DNA from: Flavobacterium ammoniigenes | GTDB lineage: Bacteria; Bacteroidota; Bacteroidia; Flavobacteriales; Flavobacteriaceae | DNA length: 64,000 bases | Direction: 5' to 3' | Assembly: GCF_020886055.1 (NCBI RefSeq) | Contig: NZ_AP025184.1 | Span: forward strand, 992,001-1,056,000 | Part shown: positions 56,930-64,000 of the stretch, in pieces | Layout of the letters: every line of letters starts with the position of its first letter | Numbering within the stretch: the stretch's first letter is position 1 | The notes under the pieces: model-generated | What the model saw: only the letters and a program-made list of their open reading frames with translations | What the model was told of the DNA's origin: nothing | Database searches by the model: none | Made by a program: the position numbers and the translations under genes

Positions 56930-58615
56930 ATGAAAGTGAAAAATATAAAATTTTTACAATTAGCATTGTCTTTAGTAGTATTGCTAGGTGTTACGAGTTG
57001 TAGTAAAAAATCATCTAGTTCTGGTAAAGGAGCCTCACAAGCTACAGGCTGGAATGTCAATAAAAAGAAAGCTGGATTCCAAAAAACAGGAGATCAAGAA
57101 GCAGGGCCTGGACTTGTTTTTGTAGAGGGAGGTACCTACACAATGGGTAAAGTACAAGATGATGTAATGCACGATTGGAATAATTCCCCTACACAACAAC
57201 ATGTTCAGTCGTTTTATATGGACGAAACGGAGGTAACTAATTTTATGTATTTGGAATATTTAAATTGGTTAAAAAATGTTTTTCCTCCTACTGAAGAAAA
57301 TTATAAGCAAATATACGAAGGTGCTCTTCCTGACACTTTGGTGTGGAGAAATAGATTAGGCTACAGTGAAAACATGACTAATAATTATTTAAGACATCCT
57401 GCTTATGCAAGTTATCCTGTTGTTGGTGTGAACTGGATACAAGCAAATGAATTTAGTAAATGGCGAACAGATCGTGTTAACGAAGCTTTGTTAGAAAAAA
57501 ATGGATTCTTGAAAAAAGATGCTAAAACTTTAGATGTAACTGCAGAAAATTCATTTAATACAGAAACGTATTTTAATTCTCCATCTTTATCTTATGGTGG
57601 TGATGAAAAAATTGTATTGAAAGGTAGAAAAGGTTCTGCAGCCAAAGGGACTAAAACTGGTAAAGATGGAAAAGTAATTCCGCCTAAAAATATTTATGTG
57701 CAACGTTCATCGGGTTTATTATTGCCAGAATATAGATTGCCAACAGAATCTGAATGGGAGTATGCTGCAGCAGCCGATATTGGACAAAGAGAGTACAATG
57801 TATACAAGGGACAAAAAAAATATCCTTGGTCGGGACAAGATACTCGATCTGGAAAACGAAAAACAGTAGGAGATCAGTTAGCTAATTTTAAACAAGGTAA
57901 CGGAGATTACGGCGGTATTGCAGGTTGGTCTGATGATGGTGCGGATATAACTAATGAAGTTAAAAAATACCCTGCTAACGATTTTGGATTATATGATATG
58001 GCAGGAAACGTGGCTGAATGGGTTGCCGATGTGTACAGACCTATTGTTGACAACGAATTCAATGATTTTAATTATTTTAGAGGGAATCAATACACCAAAA
58101 ATAAAATTGGTAAAGACGGTAAAGCTGAAATTGTTACTAAAGAAACTATGAAGTATGACACTTTAAGTAATGGTAAACTCATTGCGAGAACTTTTCCAGG
58201 TCAAATTGCTCAAGTTCCGGTTGATAAGAATGAGACTTATTTAAGACAAAATTTTGATAAAAGTAACAACTTGAATTACAGAGATGGTGATCAACAATCA
58301 AGTAAAGAATACAAGTTTGGATCTTCAGAATCTACTAAAGATCCTAAAAATATGTACAATTCCCCAAAACATACATTAAAAAGAGATAGTTTAGGAATGC
58401 CTTCAGGTTATGATGTATCAAATAAGAGAACTACATTGGTTAATGACAAAGCAAGAGTTTTTAAAGGAGGTTCTTGGCGAGATAGAGCTTATTGGTTAGA
58501 TCCTGCACAAAGAAGATTCTTCCCTGAAGATATGGCAACAGATTACATCGGTTTTAGATGTGCCATGTCAAGAGTAGGATCAAAATCACAAAATAAAAAA
58601 AGACCTAGAAACTAG
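56930..58615 (+). CDS. gldJ: Gliding motility lipoprotein GldJ
   Basis: A 561-residue lipoprotein (lipobox LGVTSCSKK). It has the formylglycine-generating-enzyme-like (SUMF1) fold without evident catalytic use: FVEGGTYTMG, LPTESEWEYAAAADIG, LYDMAGNVAEWVADVYRP and FKGGSWRDRAYWLDPAQRRFFPED. GldJ is needed for gliding and stabilises other Gld proteins. The ATG at 56930 gives a length that, to my memory, matches F. johnsoniae GldJ; the TTG at 56918 is not needed. murF follows after a terminator. Confidence 0.94.
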   Translation: MKVKNIKFLQLALSLVVLLGVTSCSKKSSSSGKGASQATGWNVNKKKAGFQKTGDQEAGPGLVFVEGGTYTMGKVQDDVMHDWNNSPTQQHVQSFYMDETEVTNFMYLEYLNWLKNVFPPTEENYKQIYEGALPDTLVWRNRLGYSENMTNNYLRHPAYASYPVVGVNWIQANEFSKWRTDRVNEALLEKNGFLKKDAKTLDVTAENSFNTETYFNSPSLSYGGDEKIVLKGRKGSAAKGTKTGKDGKVIPPKNIYVQRSSGLLLPEYRLPTESEWEYAAAADIGQREYNVYKGQKKYPWSGQDTRSGKRKTVGDQLANFKQGNGDYGGIAGWSDDGADITNEVKKYPANDFGLYDMAGNVAEWVADVYRPIVDNEFNDFNYFRGNQYTKNKIGKDGKAEIVTKETMKYDTLSNGKLIARTFPGQIAQVPVDKNETYLRQNFDKSNNLNYRDGDQQSSKEYKFGSSESTKDPKNMYNSPKHTLKRDSLGMPSGYDVSNKRTTLVNDKARVFKGGSWRDRAYWLDPAQRRFFPEDMATDYIGFRCAMSRVGSKSQNKKRPRN

Positions 58616-58633
58616 TTTTTATTTCATTTAAAC

Positions 58634-58661
58634 AAAAAGCCCTTTTTAGGGCTTTTTGTTT
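58634..58661 (+). terminator. Terminator of gldJ
   Basis: AAAAAGCCCT pairs with AGGGCTTTTT across a short T loop, ending in T. It lies 19 bases after the gldJ stop and 17 bases before murF. Confidence 0.8.
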
Positions 58662-58677
58662 TTAAAATTTCCAATAT

Positions 58678-59967
58678 ATGGATATTGCAAAAATTCACGA
58701 AGTATTTTTAAAATGCACCTCGGTTTCAATTGATACCCGAAAAATTCAACCCAATTCGTTATTTGTTGCCATAAAAGGCGATAATTTTGACGCCAATACT
58801 TTTGCTAAAGAAGCTCTAGAAAAAGGCGCTTCCTATGTTATAGTAGACAATTCTAATTACTGTATTGATGACAGAACTATTTTGGTAAAAAATAGTCTTA
58901 AAACACTACAGCAATTAGCGCAGTATCATAGAAATTATTTAAAATTACCAATCATCGCCCTTACAGGAAGTAATGGTAAAACGACTACCAAAGAGCTGAT
59001 TTATTCGGTACTTTCTTCAAAGTATACTACCAAAGCTACCATAGGAAATTTAAACAACCATATAGGAGTTCCATTGACCTTACTTTCTTTTACGTCTGAA
59101 ACAGAAATTGGGATTGTAGAAATGGGTGCCAATCACAAAAAAGAAATTGAGTTTTTGTGTGAATTAGCCCAGCCTGATTTTGGTTATATTACTAATTTTG
59201 GCAAAGCGCATTTAGAGGGTTTTGGAGGTGTTGAAGGAGTTATAGAAGGCAAAAGTGAAATGTACTCTTATCTGTTCAAACATAATAAATTAGTTTTCGT
59301 TAATTTGGAAGATAGTATTCAAGTTGAAAAAACGCGATCTATAAATCAGTTTACTTTTGGACTTAATACAACGACGGCTAATGTTTCGATTACTCAAGTT
59401 ACTGCAAATCCATTCGTAACTGTCAAATTTCAAGATTTGAAAATAACCTCGCATTTAATTGGCCTTTATAATGCTAATAATATAAATGCTGCCATAGCAA
59501 TCGGTAATTACTTTGAAGTTCCTAATGCATCTATCAAGGCCGCTTTAGAAGGATATATTCCAGAAAACAATCGATCACAAATGATTGCTAAAGGAACAAA
59601 CCAAATCATTTTAGATGCTTACAATGCCAATCCAAGTAGTATGGCTGTAGCAATTGAAAATTTCAAACAGTTAGATCGCCCAAATAAAATGGCCATTTTA
59701 GGAGATATGTTTGAATTAGGGGATGAAAGTCTTTACGAACACAAACAAATTGTGAATTCTTTGTCTAATCAAAATGAAATTGATTGTCATTTTGTTGGTG
59801 CTGATTTTTTTGTCCATAATATAGAAGCAAAAAATTTCCATTTTCATGCAACTTTTGATGAATTAGCAACGTATTTAAATAAACAAAAAATTAACGACAG
59901 CACTATCTTAATTAAGGGCTCTAGGGGAATGGCTTTAGAACGTACTTTAGATTTTTTTGAAAAATAG
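58678..59967 (+). CDS. murF: UDP-MurNAc-tripeptide--D-Ala-D-Ala ligase
   Basis: A 429-residue Mur ligase that adds D-Ala-D-Ala to the peptidoglycan precursor. The P-loop GSNGKTTTKE is near residue 99, then NLNNHIGVPLTLLS and the MGANHKKEIEFL motif; DAYNANPSSM near 316 is typical of MurF. It follows gldJ, as in other flavobacteria, and is convergent with the regulator. Confidence 0.95.
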   Translation: MDIAKIHEVFLKCTSVSIDTRKIQPNSLFVAIKGDNFDANTFAKEALEKGASYVIVDNSNYCIDDRTILVKNSLKTLQQLAQYHRNYLKLPIIALTGSNGKTTTKELIYSVLSSKYTTKATIGNLNNHIGVPLTLLSFTSETEIGIVEMGANHKKEIEFLCELAQPDFGYITNFGKAHLEGFGGVEGVIEGKSEMYSYLFKHNKLVFVNLEDSIQVEKTRSINQFTFGLNTTTANVSITQVTANPFVTVKFQDLKITSHLIGLYNANNINAAIAIGNYFEVPNASIKAALEGYIPENNRSQMIAKGTNQIILDAYNANPSSMAVAIENFKQLDRPNKMAILGDMFELGDESLYEHKQIVNSLSNQNEIDCHFVGADFFVHNIEAKNFHFHATFDELATYLNKQKINDSTILIKGSRGMALERTLDFFEK

Positions 59968-59982
59968 GGGTGCTTGTGAAGT

Positions 59983-62853
59983 TTAAATTCTCATTAGATA
60001 CCCGGTTAAACTTTCCTTTTTTTCAAGCTCTAATTTTTTTCTTAAACGATAACGAGCAAGTTCTACTCCACCTCCTGAAATATTCATAATTTCAGAGATT
60101 TCTTTTGTTGACATATTCATCAATAAATAGGTTGACAAATCCAATTCTCTCGGAGAAATTGTCGGATGTTTTTCTTTTAGCCGTTTTAAAAATTCAAAGT
60201 GTACATTTTTTATATGCTTTTCTAAATCCTTCCAGCTTTTATCCGAATTTACTTCTTTAAGGATACTTTTACGTAATTTTTCAAATTGAAATTTATTAGT
60301 TTCATCAAAAGTAGAGGTGTCTATATCTTTCAAACGCTGAATTATACCATTCAAGATTTTGTTTTTTTTCACCACCTGAAGTGAATTGGTTACCAGTTCT
60401 TTATCTTTTGCTAATAAATTGAGCTGTAGTTTATCATTATTTAATTTTTCAATTTCTTTTTCTAAATTAAATTGTTCTTGACGGATTCTAGCTTCTTTTT
60501 CTAAGTACAATCGACGTTGTTCTATTGTTTCGTAATATTTATTTCTTCGAATTTTAATTTTAATTCTATCCCGAATAACACGAATAGTTGCTCCAATCAA
60601 TATCAAGTAAAATAGATAAGCAATAAAATGTCTGTACCAAGGAGGTGAAATTGTAAAGGGTATGGATGCGGTGTCTGAAATAATTCCAAAACTATTTTTG
60701 ACTTTAACATTCATTGTATATTTTCCCTCTCTAAGATTTGTATACTCTTTAATTGTTGCCGACGACCAGTTACTCCATTCCTCGTCAAATCCGTTTAATT
60801 TGTATGAATATTTTATATTTTCAACATTTTCAAATGTCGGAGATGAAAATCTAAATTTCACGAAATTGGAAGCGTATGGGATGGTTATTTTTTTATCAAC
60901 AGATGTATTTGAACTAGTATAAATTGTAGTTTCTTGAGTTGTGAAATCTTGAATAAATACTTTTGGTTTGCTGTTGATGTTGTTTAACTGATTGGAATCA
61001 TAATGTACTAATCCATCGGTTAGTCCTATAAATATATTTTTAGAATCTAGAGTATTAATAGATAGATTGTTGTATACTAGATATTGTGTGAAATTGAGAA
61101 ACGGATTACTAGTATTTGTGTATGTTCCATTTGGTGTCTTTTTTAAAACCCCTAATGTCTCCTTAACAACATACCAAATATTTCCAGCCTTATCTTCCAC
61201 AATTGTGTTAGTTTTTGGAATTTTTTGAAATATTTTTGTCAAAAACATATTGGGTTCAAATTTGTTTTTCTTTTCTGAGTAGGTGTAAAAATGATTATTA
61301 TATTGAAAAACAACAGAGTTCTTTATCCGCTGAACACTGGTAATCCCACTGTCTTTTTCAGATAGCTTCTTGTGTGTTTTTATACTTATAAATCTAGAGT
61401 AATTCGAGTCTAATTTTAATTGGAATAAATTCTCATCTTTCTTAACCCATAAATTAGTATTGGAAAGCTCAAATTCACCTACAGATTTTGAAAATCCTTT
61501 TATTTGATTTATTAACACCCAATTTCCATTCCTGTTTTCTAATAGAGAAAAACCATTGTAGTTAGAGGCAATTATCTTATCAGGTTTGCCCGGAACACCT
61601 TTAAAACTCCAGTATCCAGTACTGTCTAGTGTCCGTGATATCAAATTGCCATTTAATATAAATGCACCTCTATTATGGGCGCAAAATAAAGTACCATTTA
61701 TAAGTTGTAGGTTCCAAGCTTGGCCTTCTGTACCATTTATAAGTTGAAAATCCTCTTCTCTAAAGGGGATGCTCCATCGATGGTAAAATACGCCTTGGTT
61801 GGTAGCAACATATAATATTTCTTTATGTACAATAGTAGCATAAACTGTACTTAAATTGTAACTCGACCCAAAAAATGTAAATGGAGAATTTTCATTTAAA
61901 AAAGATATTCCATTGTCTAATCCTAACCAAAGGTTCTCATTTTTATCGATAAATGACGTTAGTGAGGTGTTGTTTTGTAAGCCTTTTTTTCGGTTGATAT
62001 GTTGAATGATTTTCCCATTTCGATCACAAATAATTACTCCATCTACAACTGAATTCAGTACGAGATGATTGTTTTTCATTGCAACACCACCAAGGCCACT
62101 ATTTTTTTTAATGAACCAATTTGCATCGGTATCCCAAGGTGCAATTTTGTTATTTTGATAAATGTAAAGTCCCTTGTCTAATGTGCTTATAATTATTTTA
62201 TTATCAATTGGAAACATCCCCCAAATTTCAGTATTGTTGAGTAAAGTAGAGTTTGGAATTGCAGTTAAATTTCCATTTCTATATTTTAAAATACCTTTAT
62301 TGATATCTTGAAAATATAAAGTGTTTTTTACGAGAAAAGAGAATTGAAATCGAGTAGGTGCTTTTATAATTTTTAACTGATTGTTTTTAAAGATATAGGC
62401 AGCATTAAACGATTGAAAAATTATTTCGTTTTTGAGTTGATGTATTTTCCAAATAATGTCAATTGAAATAGTATTCTTATTCTTTAGGAATTTAGATAAT
62501 GAAAAATAGACCAATTTTCCATTACTATTTGGTTTGAAATAACCGAATTCATTATACCCCCCCACGAATATTTTTCCAGACGAATGCGTTTTTAAAGATC
62601 GGACAACGGATTTGTTAGGTAGTTCATATTTGGACCAAACGGTTCCGTCAAACATAAACATTCCATCATTATTGGCGAAATATAAATTATTATTAGCGTC
62701 TTGGTCTATATTCCAGTTTTGGGTACCACCCTTATAATCTGTCCTTTTGTAGTTTCTAATTTCTGGAATACCAATGCTTTTCACCTGGCCTACAAATACA
62801 GAGTGAAGTAATAGGAAAAATGCAAGAAAAGAGTTTCTTTTTATGATTTTCAT
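59983..62853 (-). CDS. Membrane-bound two-component-type propeller regulator with C-terminal LuxR-like HTH
   Basis: A 956-residue protein. After a signal peptide (FLAFFLLLHSVFVGQ) come repeated beta-propeller blades like those of hybrid two-component regulators, then a triple-tyrosine (Y_Y_Y) domain near 655-720. One membrane helix (WYRHFIAYLFYLILIGATI, about 735) leads to a coiled coil and a LuxR-type HTH in the last 60 residues (SPRELDLSTYLLMNMSTKEISEIMNISGGGVELARYRLRKK). There is no kinase domain, so periplasmic sensing would act directly on DNA. It faces a SusC gene, the likely target. Confidence 0.88.
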   Translation of the reverse strand: MKIIKRNSFLAFFLLLHSVFVGQVKSIGIPEIRNYKRTDYKGGTQNWNIDQDANNNLYFANNDGMFMFDGTVWSKYELPNKSVVRSLKTHSSGKIFVGGYNEFGYFKPNSNGKLVYFSLSKFLKNKNTISIDIIWKIHQLKNEIIFQSFNAAYIFKNNQLKIIKAPTRFQFSFLVKNTLYFQDINKGILKYRNGNLTAIPNSTLLNNTEIWGMFPIDNKIIISTLDKGLYIYQNNKIAPWDTDANWFIKKNSGLGGVAMKNNHLVLNSVVDGVIICDRNGKIIQHINRKKGLQNNTSLTSFIDKNENLWLGLDNGISFLNENSPFTFFGSSYNLSTVYATIVHKEILYVATNQGVFYHRWSIPFREEDFQLINGTEGQAWNLQLINGTLFCAHNRGAFILNGNLISRTLDSTGYWSFKGVPGKPDKIIASNYNGFSLLENRNGNWVLINQIKGFSKSVGEFELSNTNLWVKKDENLFQLKLDSNYSRFISIKTHKKLSEKDSGITSVQRIKNSVVFQYNNHFYTYSEKKNKFEPNMFLTKIFQKIPKTNTIVEDKAGNIWYVVKETLGVLKKTPNGTYTNTSNPFLNFTQYLVYNNLSINTLDSKNIFIGLTDGLVHYDSNQLNNINSKPKVFIQDFTTQETTIYTSSNTSVDKKITIPYASNFVKFRFSSPTFENVENIKYSYKLNGFDEEWSNWSSATIKEYTNLREGKYTMNVKVKNSFGIISDTASIPFTISPPWYRHFIAYLFYLILIGATIRVIRDRIKIKIRRNKYYETIEQRRLYLEKEARIRQEQFNLEKEIEKLNNDKLQLNLLAKDKELVTNSLQVVKKNKILNGIIQRLKDIDTSTFDETNKFQFEKLRKSILKEVNSDKSWKDLEKHIKNVHFEFLKRLKEKHPTISPRELDLSTYLLMNMSTKEISEIMNISGGGVELARYRLRKKLELEKKESLTGYLMRI

Positions 62854-63005
62854 GGTTAAATTTTGTAAAATACAGAATTAGAAAAGTTCATTTTTTGCTA
62901 ATTTAATTCAAATTGCCATTTGTAAGTTACTTTCAGATTTTATTTTTTTACAAATATATTTTTTATTTTTTTAAATTATTTATAATCAATTAATTATAAA
63001 TTTTA

Positions 63006-63054
63006 TGATGTGTTTTTGTATTTTATAAAATCAGCATTTGATGTGTTTTTGTAT
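63006..63054. promoter_or_regulatory. Paired 16-bp direct repeats, candidate operator for the susC gene
   Basis: TGATGTGTTTTTGTAT occurs identically at 63006-63021 and 63039-63054, 33 bases apart (about three helical turns), in the divergent region between the regulator and susC. Spaced direct repeats suit an HTH regulator binding as a dimer or tetramer. The regulator encoded next door is the natural candidate. Confidence 0.6.
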
Positions 63055-63134
63055 AGATTTTTTTTTCTTTTATTTAAAATAATTACAATAATATTGTGCC
63101 ATATTACTAATTAATTAACCAAAATTTTAGAAAA

Positions 63135-64000
63135 ATGAAATTAACGAAATTATTTATTTTTTGTTTTTTGTCTTTGTTTTTCTCTATTTATGTACAAGCA
63201 CAAGATCTTGTCGTAAAGGGGAAAGTGTATGATGATAATGGTTTGTCTATTCCAGGGGCTACCGTTTTATTGAAAGGGACATCCAAGGCAACAACATCAG
63301 ATTTTGATGGAGCATTTGAAATTAAAGCTCCTAAAAATGGTGTTTTAGTTGTAAGTTATATTGGATATGCTTCTATTCAACAATCCATTAATGGTAAAAC
63401 GTCATTAACTTTTAAGTTAAAGTCGCAATCTCAAGATTTAAATGAAGTTGTTGTAGTAGGGTATGGTACTCAAAAGAAGAGTGTTGTAACTGGTGCAATT
63501 TCTAGCGTTAAAGCAAAAGATTTAGAGAAAGTACCTAATGGTAGAATTGAACAAACACTTCAAGGTAGAGTTTCTGGTGTTACCATTGCTGCACAATCGG
63601 GTCAGCCAGGTGCCGCTTCAACAGTGCGTGTTAGAGGTTTAACCACTTTTGATACGTATGGAGGAAATAATCCTTTATGGGTTGTTGATGGTGTTATTGT
63701 AGATTCTGGAGGAATTGGTTTTGTTAATCAATCTGATATTGAATCTATCGAAGTGCTTAAAGATGCTGCTTCTTTGGCTATCTATGGTGCGCGTGCTGCC
63801 TCAGGTGTTATTTTAGTAACAACTAAGAAAGGAAAATCGGGTAAGATTAGTGTTAATTATACTGGGTTTACTGGTGTTTCTGCTCCAGAAAAAACCCTTA
63901 AATTATTAAATGCTACACAATATGGTGCTTTGATGAACGAGAAATCTGTTGCAGGAGGTGGTCCAATTTTATATTCTGATTTAACTAGTTTAGGTAAAGG
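63135..64000 (+). CDS. SusC/RagA family TonB-linked outer membrane protein, N-terminal part
   Basis: The gene starts at the ATG at 63135 and runs off the window. A signal peptide (MKLTKLFIFCFLSLFFSIYVQAQ) is followed by a CarboxypepD_reg-like domain (VKGKVYDDNGLSIPGATVLLKG), the TonB box region DLNEVVVVGYGTQKKS, and the plug domain (GRVSGVTIAAQSGQPG, GARAASGVILVTTKKGKSG). It imports a nutrient, usually with a SusD partner encoded downstream. Energy would come from TonB/ExbB/ExbD, as encoded at 31735-34639. Confidence 0.94.
   Translation, partial: MKLTKLFIFCFLSLFFSIYVQAQDLVVKGKVYDDNGLSIPGATVLLKGTSKATTSDFDGAFEIKAPKNGVLVVSYIGYASIQQSINGKTSLTFKLKSQSQDLNEVVVVGYGTQKKSVVTGAISSVKAKDLEKVPNGRIEQTLQGRVSGVTIAAQSGQPGAASTVRVRGLTTFDTYGGNNPLWVVDGVIVDSGGIGFVNQSDIESIEVLKDAASLAIYGARAASGVILVTTKKGKSGKISVNYTGFTGVSAPEKTLKLLNATQYGALMNEKSVAGGGPILYSDLTSLGK

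Overview
The window is a low-GC, gene-dense stretch of a bacterial chromosome. It is almost certainly a Flavobacterium or close relative (Bacteroidota, Flavobacteriaceae). Evidence: the 16S/23S genes are of Bacteroidota type; promoters carry the TTTG...TAnnTTTG pattern and genes lack strong Shine-Dalgarno sites; and the window holds gliding and type IX secretion genes (gldA, gldJ, porV), a SusC/RagA outer-membrane receptor and the Bacteroidota kynurenine route.

Layout. 1-15029 is a sulfur-to-methionine block: the end of an O-succinylhomoserine sulfhydrylase-like gene, an Rrf2 regulator, a TauE/SafE permease, cysH, cysD, cysN, a siroheme sulfite reductase with an unusual C-terminal HEPN-like extension, siroheme synthesis (SUMT and the Met8-like enzyme), a ferredoxin-NADP reductase, a two-gene methionine synthase and metF. 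Together they take sulfate to sulfide and on to methionine. 15076-15972 is gldA. 16161-20341 is the aromatic amino acid operon (pheA, aminotransferase, tyrA, DAHP synthase/chorismate mutase). It is preceded by what reads as a complete ribosome-mediated attenuator: an 18-residue leader peptide with five Phe and three Tyr, a 1:2 hairpin, a 2:3 antiterminator and a terminator ending seven bases before pheA. 20466-24736 holds rsgA, dtd, a MazG-like gene, aroA and queA. 24983-31204 holds kynU, a flavin reductase-like gene, a penicillin acylase family gene, kmo and a cupin.

31735-37474 is an ExbB-ExbD-ExbD-TonB operon that continues into a small membrane protein, a PstS-like lipoprotein and a TPR protein. 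37602-42655 holds queE, a DinB/YfiT protein, a methyltransferase, a cysteine-cluster protein, a NamZ/DUF1343 lipoprotein and an FtsX-type permease. 42656-48595 is a complete rrn operon (16S, tRNA-Ile, tRNA-Ala, 23S, 5S) with three evenly built tandem promoters. 48838-56589 holds miaE, a glycosyltransferase, an amine-oxidase-like flavoprotein, PDH E2 and E1-alpha, cytidine deaminase and porV. 56930-59967 is gldJ-murF. 59983-64000 is a membrane-bound propeller/HTH regulator divergent from a SusC gene cut by the window end.

Several intergenic gaps carry dispersed palindromic repeats. The phe/tyr attenuator is the strongest new-looking regulatory element seen here.
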